In this document: positions 7,280 through 12,932 of the stretch, one piece after another
How positions within the stretch are numbered: the first letter of the stretch is position 1
How the letters are laid out: each line of letters opens with the position of its first letter
NCBI GenBank assembly: GCA_002407045.1
Contig: DHKB01000008.1
Location: 6,689-22,294, forward strand
Direction of reading: 5' to 3'
DNA: 15,606 bases
Source: Candidatus Bruticola papionis
Lineage (GTDB): Bacteria; Vulcanimicrobiota; Xenobia; Xenobiales; Xenobiaceae
Notes under the pieces: generated by a model
What the model saw: the letters and a program-made list of their open reading frames with translations, nothing else
What the model was told of the DNA's origin: nothing
Databases searched by the model: none
Made by a program: the position numbers and the translations under genes

Positions 7280-8596
7280 TTAGAATTGGTAAGTATTCGG
7301 AAAGAGCGTCTTCAGCTCTTCAGCCGATCCAGACAGACAAACAAGTCTATCTACAGGATTGAGCCACTTGCTCGCCAACTCGGCAGCTCTGGCTTTGGAA
7401 ACTTTTTCCAAGCCATTCAAATAGCCAGCAAAGTCAAAAACTACGCCATCTCTGGACAGTGAATGGCCCAACAAAGGAGCAGTTTCAGAAGGGTTGGACC
7501 ATCTTGAAACGACACCAGCCGCATGACGCATAACTGCTTCGTTGAAAATATTCTCTTCTAAAGAGTCAGAGGCCAAATTGGCAATTATATTTTCTACAAT
7601 ACTTATAACTTTAGGTAATTCTTTTACATGGGCCGATAAGTAAAGTTTGAAAACGCCCATACCATCGTAAACATTAATAGCAGTGCGACAAGTGTAAGTC
7701 AGACTATTTTTTTCGCGTAATTCCAAATTAAATAAGCTGGAATAACCTGCACCTAACAAAGTATTGATCACACGCCAAGTGAGCAAATCTTTGTGAGTCA
7801 AAACAGGGAAACGCCAGCCCATAGAGACAAAAGCTTGTTCTTCTGGCCCTGAAGGCTTAAGTATAACGCTACCGTCTGGATATTCACTCTCGATAAGGAA
7901 GTTGGCCGGCTTAATTAAGCTGCCATAAGGAACGCTTTGCCAGAAATCATCAGCGCATTTGGAAAAATCGTCACTCAAGTTGCCACAGCCTATAATCACC
8001 AAATTGCTACGATTATAAATACGCTGATGAAAAGCGCGTAAATAGGCCGAATCCATTTTAGCCAATCCAGCATCATCACCTACAGGGGGACGGCTCATAG
8101 GATTGGGAGCTAAAAGCAAGCTCTCTACAGCATGAGAAACAAAAATACCATAATCAGCCAATTCGCGCTGACGTTCGTGAATAATTATTTCACGCTCTGA
8201 ATCTATGCTCTGTTGAGTCAGTAAAGGCTTAAAAAGCACTTGTTGCAAAAGTTCAAAGCCTAGAGCTTCCAAGCCGCTGGGCACACGCACCCAATAAGCA
8301 GTTAAATCACGCGTAGAATAAGCGGAAATCTGGCCACCTATTCCTTCAGCACAACGAGATAAATCGTGGAGGGCGGGAAACTTTTCGGTACCGCGCATAG
8401 CCACATGCTCTAGGAAATGAGAAGCGCCCCATTCTCCTCTGTCTTCATAGCGAACGCCTGTTCGCACAGCCGCAAAAATATAAGCAAACGGAGAGCCGTC
8501 GTTCGGACAAACCACACAGCGAGCTCCATTGGAAGCCTCAATTACTTGAGTACTTCGGCAACGGGCAAATTCTTTAAAACTGGCAGGTAATTTCAT
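7280..8596 (-). CDS. M16-family zinc metallopeptidase (pitrilysin/MPP-like)
   Basis: The protein (438 residues from the ATG at 8596) carries the inverted zinc motif HFLEH (H60, E63, H64) in GASHFLEHVAMRGTEKF and the third ligand Glu about 77 residues later in SEREIIIHERQRE (E141). GGQISAYSTRDLTAYWVRV matches the conserved strand after the active site. The second, non-catalytic M16 half follows (~165-438), with GAGYSSLFNLELREKNSLTYTCR as its substrate-clamp segment. Length equals one M16B subunit. There is no signal peptide, so it is cytoplasmic; such enzymes degrade or process peptides. A GTG at 8611 would add five residues (RKRAM context), but that codon lies at the edge of a 7-bp hairpin; neither start has a strong SD. 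First gene of the cluster leading to thiI, so its leader could control all four genes. Confidence 0.93.
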   Translation of the reverse strand: MKLPASFKEFARCRSTQVIEASNGARCVVCPNDGSPFAYIFAAVRTGVRYEDRGEWGASHFLEHVAMRGTEKFPALHDLSRCAEGIGGQISAYSTRDLTAYWVRVPSGLEALGFELLQQVLFKPLLTQQSIDSEREIIIHERQRELADYGIFVSHAVESLLLAPNPMSRPPVGDDAGLAKMDSAYLRAFHQRIYNRSNLVIIGCGNLSDDFSKCADDFWQSVPYGSLIKPANFLIESEYPDGSVILKPSGPEEQAFVSMGWRFPVLTHKDLLTWRVINTLLGAGYSSLFNLELREKNSLTYTCRTAINVYDGMGVFKLYLSAHVKELPKVISIVENIIANLASDSLEENIFNEAVMRHAAGVVSRWSNPSETAPLLGHSLSRDGVVFDFAGYLNGLEKVSKARAAELASKWLNPVDRLVCLSGSAEELKTLFPNTYQF

Positions 8597-8610
8597 AGCT
8601 CTTTTTCTCA

Positions 8611-8652
8611 CGATAGGCCCCGAACCCTATCGCCTTCTCGGCAAGCGTTCGG
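8611..8652 (-). promoter_or_regulatory. Two-stem or pseudoknot leader element at the M16 start
   Basis: On the minus strand, read 5' to 3': CCGAAC (8652-8647), 14 nt, CGATAGG (8632-8626), GTTCGG (8625-8620), GG, CCTATCG (8617-8611). CGATAGG/CCTATCG form a perfect 7-bp hairpin whose loop GTTCGGGG contains the exact complement of the upstream CCGAAC. The order a-b-a'-b' allows either two alternative hairpins or an H-type pseudoknot. The 3' arm ends on the first base of the candidate GTG and 14 nt before the ATG. The 2-nt second loop is tight for a full pseudoknot, so switching between stems is the likelier reading. Confidence 0.5.
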
Positions 8653-8799
8653 TTTAATTGCAGGCGATTGGCTGGCCAGGCTTTGGCAGCACCGCATTTC
8701 AGCACAAGCTTCCCTGTTTTCGCCCTGGAAAAGGCAAAGCCCTCCACAATCCTCAAAGCACAAACTGTCCATGCCTAACATGTACATACACAAAGAATA

Positions 8800-8858
8800 A
8801 AGAAAAAGGAAGGACTCTCTTACACCTCTCAGCGCCCAAAGAGCTCTTCCTTTTTCTT
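8800..8858. terminator. Strong hairpin, possible bidirectional intrinsic terminator
   Basis: AAGAAAAAGGAAG (8800-8812) and CTTCCTTTTTCTT (8846-8858) are perfect 13-bp complements, with a further CTCT/AGAG inner stem after one wobble and one mismatch, and a ~21-nt loop. A U-rich 3' arm exists in both directions. It continues best on the minus strand (TTTTTCTTTATTCTTT), 24 bp after the stop of the small ORF at 8883-8960. A terminator here makes sense only if something short is transcribed inside the intergenic region. Confidence 0.6.
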
Positions 8859-8882
8859 CGCTCTTAAATTGTTAAGACTGAA

Positions 8883-8960
8883 TTAATACCACTCATCTGG
8901 TGGAATTAGGCAAACGCCATAAATTTCTTCAGTAGAAACAGACTCTGTATCTAGATACAT
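8883..8960 (-). CDS. Candidate 25-residue small protein or leader peptide
   Basis: An ATG-to-TAA frame of 25 codons, beginning MYLDTESVSTEE and ending CLIPPDEWY. It is acidic, with one Cys and an aromatic C-terminus. TAAGGA lies ~12 nt before the ATG (slightly long spacing), and an in-frame TAA overlaps that SD, so the frame cannot extend. A minus-strand TATAAT at 9098-9103 would give a ~130-nt leader, and the hairpin at 8800-8858 would end the transcript just after the stop, so all parts of a small gene are present in order. I recognise no family. It could be a regulatory peptide, a precursor peptide, or chance; shortness makes coding statistics useless. Confidence 0.3.
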   Translation of the reverse strand: MYLDTESVSTEEIYGVCLIPPDEWY

Positions 8961-8981
8961 TGTAAAAATATTTCCTTACAA
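8946..8981. promoter_or_regulatory. Two adjoining TGTA...TACA dyads, operator-like
   Basis: TGTATCTAGATACA (8946-8959) is a perfect 14-bp palindrome. Immediately next to it, TTGTAA (8960-8965) and TTACAA (8976-8981) form a 6-bp inverted repeat with a 10-nt spacer. Both have TGTA/TACA ends, as for a dimeric regulator. They also overlap the first codons of the small ORF and its SD, so they could act in RNA as well. The spacing does not fit the TnrA consensus. Confidence 0.45.
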
Positions 8982-9010
8982 ATTTTTGCAAGTTCCCAGC
9001 ACAGATCCAT

Positions 9011-9079
9011 CCCCGCGCCCCTCCCGCCGCAAGCACAAACCTGCGTGCCAAAGACCACTCGCCGGGCTTCGACAGCCCA
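9011..9079 (-). other. GC-rich, structure-prone leader with clustered G-tracts
   Basis: On the minus strand, GGCGGGAGGGGCGCGGGG (9028-9011) gives three runs of at least three G plus a GG, enough for a two-quartet or bulged G-quadruplex. Upstream in the same presumed transcript are small hairpins GGGCT/AGCCC (9079-9075 with 9069-9065) and GCAC/GTGC (9048-9045 with 9036-9033). The stretch is far more GC-rich than its surroundings. No known riboswitch class fits. Confidence 0.35.
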
Positions 9080-9097
9080 CCGGAAAAATCTTACCTA

Positions 9098-9103
9098 TTA
9101 TAG
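9098..9103 (-). promoter_or_regulatory. Putative -10 box for a minus-strand intergenic transcript
   Basis: The minus strand reads TATAAT. The hexamer 17 bp upstream is TTTCAA, a poor -35 (3 of 6). Transcription would start near 9091 and run through the GC-rich leader and the 25-codon ORF to the hairpin at 8858-8800. Confidence 0.35.
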
Positions 9104-9185
9104 ATATTTTTTCAGAAATATTGAAAGATATTCAAAGCTCAACCCAGCAAAGGAACCGCTCCTCTTTTTCTAGAAGGCGCACCCT

Positions 9186-10205
9186 ATGACAGAACACAGA
9201 CATAGTTCGCCGGCAGCCAAAGAAGCGCTTCACCGCATTCTTAAGTCTGCTTTCACAGCTAAAGATATAGCTGATTTAATGCCGGCTATCGATCTTAACA
9301 GTCCCGCCGCTCAGGCCAGGGAACTTATGGAGCGTTTGGGCTGTCCAATCTTGGGGGTACAGCGTGACGGACAGTACGTTGGCTGGATCGATTTGCAAGA
9401 CATAATAGACGTCAATGAGGGAATATGTGCCAATTTTTTGCGCGATTTTGAAGAACGGCCGATCCTTCATGAGACAGCCTCTTTTAAAGAAGTCATCCTA
9501 AGCTTGGCCAAAGGTTCTCCGGTCTTTGTTAATGTCATGGGGGAGACAGCCGCTGCCATTTGTCCTTGCGATTTGCAAGATGCTCCTATGCGCATGTGGC
9601 TTTTTGGTCTAATTACTCTTATGGAGACTCTGATGCACAGGGCTATTACTTCCCAGCTTCCCGACGAGACTTGGAAGAAATACCTTTCTGCCGGACGTTT
9701 AGAAAGAGCTTGTTCCCTTTACGACGAGCGCCGTCGACGCAACGAAGAGATCGATTTGGACGATTGCCTACAATTTTCAGACAAAGCCGATATTTTGCTG
9801 CGTTATCCAATTACCGCTGCAGCCTTAGGTTTTGCTTCTAAGAGGCGCGGACAAGAATTTTTTTCGAAGCTGGAGTCGTTACGCAACACACTAGCTCACT
9901 CCCAGACGCTCACTCCAGATAGCTTGCCAACTATTGTAGCTTTGGCCATTTCTCTAGATATTTTGCTAGACGTAGAAGCTACTCCATTGCTACAAAAGAA
10001 TTCTACTACACCCATCCAAGCAGTCAAAAATATGGCTGCTCGCTTACAAGAGCAAAATATCGCTTTACCTGGCGTGGCCATTCCGCCCCCTACCCCAAAA
10101 GGGAAACTTCCTCCCAAAACGATCAAGGGAGTCCCTCGGGCGGTTATCGAATCTCAGAGCAAGAGTTCTGCCGCTGCTTCCCCACAGGGCGAGGCGGACA
10201 AATAA
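9186..10205 (+). CDS. CBS-like domain protein with HEPN-like C-terminal module
   Basis: A 339-residue soluble protein. Residues ~22-130 look like a CBS pair: ARELMERLGCPILGVQRDGQYVGWIDLQDI (44-73) has the 'xVVDxxGxxVGxIxxxDI' pattern, followed by a degenerate second repeat (SFKEVILSLAKGSPVFVNVMGETAAAI, 99-125). Such pairs usually sense adenine nucleotides. Residues ~135-265 are helical and contain LESLRNTLAHSQ, in which R233-N-T-L-A-H238 matches the RxxxxH motif of HEPN domains, many of which are ribonucleases. LQFSDKADILL (195-205) precedes it, as in related CBS/HEPN-like proteins. The tail (~275-339) is Pro/Lys/Ser-rich and probably disordered. The start is supported by AGAAGG at 9172-9177, 8 nt upstream. 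No antitoxin gene is adjacent. CBS is likely, HEPN plausible, function unknown. Confidence 0.72.
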   Translation: MTEHRHSSPAAKEALHRILKSAFTAKDIADLMPAIDLNSPAAQARELMERLGCPILGVQRDGQYVGWIDLQDIIDVNEGICANFLRDFEERPILHETASFKEVILSLAKGSPVFVNVMGETAAAICPCDLQDAPMRMWLFGLITLMETLMHRAITSQLPDETWKKYLSAGRLERACSLYDERRRRNEEIDLDDCLQFSDKADILLRYPITAAALGFASKRRGQEFFSKLESLRNTLAHSQTLTPDSLPTIVALAISLDILLDVEATPLLQKNSTTPIQAVKNMAARLQEQNIALPGVAIPPPTPKGKLPPKTIKGVPRAVIESQSKSSAAASPQGEADK

Positions 10206-10271
10206 AAAAACAGTTTATTAGCTGCCAAGTACGCTTGCAAGCTTTATATGGCAAGCTAGCGGAAAGGCAAT

Positions 10272-10277
10272 TATACT
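10272..10277 (+). promoter_or_regulatory. Possible -10 box of pckG
   Basis: TATACT matches the -10 consensus at 5 of 6 positions, but the -35 region (TGGCAA, 17-bp spacing) matches only 3 of 6. It sits in the 125-bp gap between the CBS-like gene and pckG, next to palindromes GCTTGCAAGC (10233-10242) and a GCTTGC/GCAAGC inverted repeat (10233-10238/10251-10256). Confidence 0.3.
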
Positions 10278-10292
10278 TCAAGGGAAGGAAAC

Positions 10293-10314
10293 GGAGTCCA
10301 ATTTTTGCGACTCC
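10293..10314 (+). promoter_or_regulatory. Small hairpin between a distant SD and the pckG start
   Basis: GGAGTC (10293-10298) pairs with GACTCC (10309-10314) around a 10-nt loop. The only SD-like sequence, AGGGAAGGA (10281-10289), is 41 nt from the ATG at 10331. Folding this hairpin would shorten the distance. Confidence 0.35.
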
Positions 10315-10330
10315 AAGTGATTCATCAAGC

Positions 10331-12157
10331 ATGACAAACCCTCCAACTAAGAACCAAAAACTTATCAACTGGGTCAATGAAATTGCTCAACTGTGCACTC
10401 CCGACAACATCTATTGGTGCGACGGAAGTCAGGAAGAGTACGATCGTCTTTGCCAAGAGATGGTCGAGAGCGGAACTTTCATTAAGCTCAATCCTGAGAA
10501 GCGCCCCGGTTGCTTCTTAGCTCGCTCCAACCCCGGTGATGTAGCCCGCGTTGAAGATCGCACCTTCATTTGCACCACCAAACGCGAAGATGCTGGCCCC
10601 ACCAACAACTGGATGGATCCTGATGAAATGAAAGCTATCCTTAAGGGTCACTTCAAAGGCTCCATGCGCGGCCGCACAATGTACGTTATTCCTTTCAGCA
10701 TGGGTCCCTTAGGTTCTCACATTGCTCAAATTGGCGTTGAGATCACCGACAGTCCTTATGTAGTAGTTAACATGCGCATCATGTCTCGCATGGGACAGAA
10801 GGTACTCGATGTATTGGGTGAAGATGGTTTCTTTGTTCCCTGCTTGCACAGTGTAGGCGCTCCCTTAGAGCCCGGCCAGAAAGACGTAGCTTGGCCTTGC
10901 GATAAAGACAACAAATATATCGTTCACTTCCCCGAAGAGAACAGCATTTGGTCTTACGGCAGTGGTTACGGCGGCAACGCTCTGTTGGGCAAAAAGTGCT
11001 TAGCTTTGCGTATTGCTTCCAATATGGCTAGACGTGAAGGTTGGTTAGCCGAGCACATGCTCATCTTGGGCGCCGAAGCTCCCAATGGCGAAACCACTTA
11101 CGTAGCCGCCGCCTTCCCCAGCGCTTGCGGTAAAACCAACTTCGCTATGCTCATTCCTCCCGAATCCTTCAAGGGCTGGAAGATCTGGACTGTCGGTGAC
11201 GATATCGCTTGGATCAAACCCGGTAAAGACGGCCGCTTCTATGCTATCAACCCCGAAGCTGGCTTCTTCGGTGTGGCTCCCGGCACTTCCGTAAAGTCCA
11301 ACCCCAACGCCATGGCCAGTGTCAGCTCCAACACCATTTTCACCAACGTAGCTTTGACAGACGACGGCGACGTATGGTGGGAAGGTATGACCAAGGAAGC
11401 TCCCGCTCACTTGATCGACTGGCAAGGTAACGACTGGACTCCCGACTGTGGTCGTCCCGCCGCTCACCCCAACTCCCGCTTCACCGCTCCTACCGCCAAT
11501 TGCCCCACCCTTTCCAAAGAGTGGAACAATCCTAACGGCGTGCCCATTTCCGCCTTCATCTTCGGCGGTCGCGTAAGCTCCAACATGCCTTTGGTCATGC
11601 AATCTTACAACTGGGGCCACGGCGTCTATCTGGCTGCCACTATGGGTTCCGAAAAGACTGCTGCTGCCAACGGTAAGATCGGCGAAATCCGCCGCGATCC
11701 TTATGCCATGTTGCCTTTCTGCGGCTACCACATGGGTGACTACTTTGATCACTGGCTCGATATCGGCCGCAAAACTAATCAGCCTGTGCCGATCTTCCGT
11801 GTCAACTGGTTCCTCAAGAAAGACGGCAAGTTCTTATGGCCCGGCTTCGGTGACAACATGCGCGTCTTGAAGTGGATCATCGACAGAGCACGTGGCCGTG
11901 CCAAAGCTGTTGAGTCTCCTGTTGGCTTAATGCCTACTTACGAAGACATCGACTGGACCGGCTTGGAGATGAGCCACGAGCAATTCAATGAGCTCATGAC
12001 CGTAGACAAAGAAGCTTGGAAGAAAGAGCTGCTGGCTCAAGAAGAGCTTTTCGTCAAATTGAGCGAGAGATTGCCTCAAGAGTTGGTCATGGAGCGCCAG
12101 ATGCTCTTGCGCCGTCTCAACCGCACCTCCGGCACCTGGACTCCTCCCGAAAAGTAG
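10331..12157 (+). CDS. pckG: Phosphoenolpyruvate carboxykinase (GTP)
   Basis: Interconverts oxaloacetate + GTP and PEP + CO2 + GDP; cytosolic, gluconeogenic or, in many anaerobes, CO2-fixing. At 608 residues it has normal family length. Clear motifs: GSMRGRTMYVIPFSMGP (110-126), SPYVVVNMRIMSRMG (141-155), YGSGYGGNALLGKKC (209-223), EHMLILG (241-247), P-loop FPSACGKTN with the reactive Cys266 (262-270), WTVGDDIAWIKPG (286-298) and FFGVAPGTS (312-320). It closely resembles beta-proteobacterial PckG. The start is MTNPPTKNQKLINW, matching the usual N-terminus; an upstream in-frame ATG at 10235 gives 32 residues of non-conserved sequence. There is no SD right before the ATG. Codons favour C-ending forms (TTC, AAC, GGC) much more than in neighbours, consistent with high expression. 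A strong terminator follows. Confidence 0.98.
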   Translation: MTNPPTKNQKLINWVNEIAQLCTPDNIYWCDGSQEEYDRLCQEMVESGTFIKLNPEKRPGCFLARSNPGDVARVEDRTFICTTKREDAGPTNNWMDPDEMKAILKGHFKGSMRGRTMYVIPFSMGPLGSHIAQIGVEITDSPYVVVNMRIMSRMGQKVLDVLGEDGFFVPCLHSVGAPLEPGQKDVAWPCDKDNKYIVHFPEENSIWSYGSGYGGNALLGKKCLALRIASNMARREGWLAEHMLILGAEAPNGETTYVAAAFPSACGKTNFAMLIPPESFKGWKIWTVGDDIAWIKPGKDGRFYAINPEAGFFGVAPGTSVKSNPNAMASVSSNTIFTNVALTDDGDVWWEGMTKEAPAHLIDWQGNDWTPDCGRPAAHPNSRFTAPTANCPTLSKEWNNPNGVPISAFIFGGRVSSNMPLVMQSYNWGHGVYLAATMGSEKTAAANGKIGEIRRDPYAMLPFCGYHMGDYFDHWLDIGRKTNQPVPIFRVNWFLKKDGKFLWPGFGDNMRVLKWIIDRARGRAKAVESPVGLMPTYEDIDWTGLEMSHEQFNELMTVDKEAWKKELLAQEELFVKLSERLPQELVMERQMLLRRLNRTSGTWTPPEK

Positions 12158-12222
12158 TCTATCGACCGTAAGAGGAAGCATTCTCACTCAACTAACGTCG
12201 ATTGAGAGCGCTTTATAAAATA

Positions 12223-12264
12223 GGAGCCGTTTCAGTACAATTGTCTGAAACGGCCCCTTTTTTT
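12223..12264 (+). terminator. Intrinsic terminator after pckG
   Basis: GCCGTTTCAG (12226-12235) pairs perfectly with CTGAAACGGC (12245-12254), with a further AC/GT step towards the loop. After CCC comes a run of seven T (12258-12264). It starts 65 bp past the pckG stop and ends only 24 bp before the chromate-transporter start. Confidence 0.93.
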
Positions 12265-12272
12265 GCTTTTTT

Positions 12273-12277
12273 AGGAG
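12273..12277 (+). promoter_or_regulatory. Ribosome binding site fixing the TTG start at 12288
   Basis: AGGAG lies 10 nt before the TTG. No ATG or GTG in that frame occurs before the conserved transporter core begins, so the TTG is the start. Confidence 0.8.
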
Positions 12278-12287
12278 CCCAATTTCT

Positions 12288-12914
12288 TTGCCCTCATCAT
12301 CTGTATCCACAACGCAGCAGCCTAGCCCACCGCCAGTTACTTGGCCATTTCTTTGGCAACTTTTTTGGGAGACTTTGCGTATTAGCACCTTTACCATAGG
12401 CGGAGGCTTTATAATCGTCGCTTTTTTACAAGAACGCTTCGTCGAAGAATTGCACTGGCTTACTGAAGACGAAATGCTCAATTTGGTTTCGATTGCTCAA
12501 AGCAGCCCCGGACCGGTCGCGATCAACACTTCAGTACTGGTAGGTTATAAATTAGCAGGCTTAAAGGGCACTTTTTTTTCTGTATTAGGCACAACCTTGC
12601 CACCTTTAGTAATTATTACAGTTATCGCCTATTGCTATAAGTGGATTGCCGACAGCCAAGCCTTACAAGCTTTCTTCTACGGCGCTCGCTACGCAGAAGC
12701 AGCTCTTATCCTCAATGTTACCGTGACTATGGTAACAACCGTTTTTAAGTCTTCCAAATATATTGGTTTAGCTATGGGAATTTTAGCATCTTCTATTATG
12801 CTTACAGTTAGCAACAGCGTCATCTATTTAGTAGCGATTTTTGCCATAGTAGGCTTGATATTCTTCCGTACTCCGTCAACAGCAAATGACGCCAGTAAAA
12901 CGCTAAAAAAATAA
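12288..12914 (+). CDS. Chromate transporter family, first short-chain subunit
   Basis: A single CHR domain of 208 residues, half the length of fused ChrA. Motifs are TFTIGGGFIIVAFLQERFVEE (34-54; the family has FxxGGG here) and IAQSSPGPVAINTSVLVGYKLAG (69-91). Hydrophobic membrane segments follow (TLPPLVIITVIAY, LILNVTVTMVTTVF, and a long pair at ~158-195). The N-terminal ~18 residues are Ser/Pro/Thr-rich and the C-terminus is polar. Short CHR proteins work as adjacent pairs, and the partner follows after 18 bp. Members export chromate in some species, but many gut and environmental homologues have no demonstrated substrate; sulfate or other anions are possible. The start is TTG with a good SD. 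The terminator immediately upstream leaves no room for a promoter of its own. Confidence 0.92.
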   Translation: MPSSSVSTTQQPSPPPVTWPFLWQLFWETLRISTFTIGGGFIIVAFLQERFVEELHWLTEDEMLNLVSIAQSSPGPVAINTSVLVGYKLAGLKGTFFSVLGTTLPPLVIITVIAYCYKWIADSQALQAFFYGARYAEAALILNVTVTMVTTVFKSSKYIGLAMGILASSIMLTVSNSVIYLVAIFAIVGLIFFRTPSTANDASKTLKK

Positions 12915-12932
12915 ACGCTTAGGGAAATTCTT

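Larger units (their letters stand above)
8612..9185. other. 574-bp divergent intergenic region
   Basis: It separates the minus-strand M16 gene from the plus-strand CBS-like gene. It is patchy in composition: GC-rich at ~8640-8760 and ~9000-9082, AT-rich between. It holds the leader stems at 8611-8652, a strong hairpin at 8800-8858, a 25-codon ORF at 8883-8960, two adjacent dyads at 8946-8981, a G/C-tract at 9011-9028 and a TATAAT at 9098-9103 (minus strand). No clear promoter with both hexamers was found for either flanking gene. Confidence 0.7.

Noticed and set aside
8574..8756. Second minus-strand frame overlapping the M16 start, which could be a frameshifted N-terminal extension
   Set aside because: The M16 protein already starts at the normal distance from its zinc motif, and the frame has a TTG start without an SD.
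8660..8760. Cobalamin-riboswitch-like run on the minus strand (AACAGGGAAG...GTG...GAAA...GCTGCC)
   Set aside because: The order recalls the B12-box core, but the required P4 stem around the GUG...AA segment does not form and the 3' half motifs are missing. Treated as chance.
9000..9082. c-di-GMP-I (GEMM) riboswitch on the plus strand, from GCACAAACC...CAAAG...GCCGGGC
   Set aside because: No GNRA-capped P2 stem, no tetraloop receptor and no GACGCAAAGCC; only short fragments match.
9098..9103. Plus-strand promoter for the CBS-like gene at the same AT-rich site
   Set aside because: TATTAT can be read on the plus strand, but the position 17 bp upstream is GC-rich with no -35 similarity; the minus-strand TATAAT is the better reading.
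10235..10330. N-terminal 32-residue extension of PEP carboxykinase
   Set aside because: PckG proteins of this type begin at MTNPxxxNQxLINW; the extension has no SD at its ATG and overlaps the presumed promoter and palindromes.
11045..11752. 235-codon open frame antisense to pckG
   Set aside because: It lies wholly inside pckG. Its openness follows from the strong C-ending codon bias of that gene, and its residues are low-complexity (V, G, A, S) with no recognisable motif.
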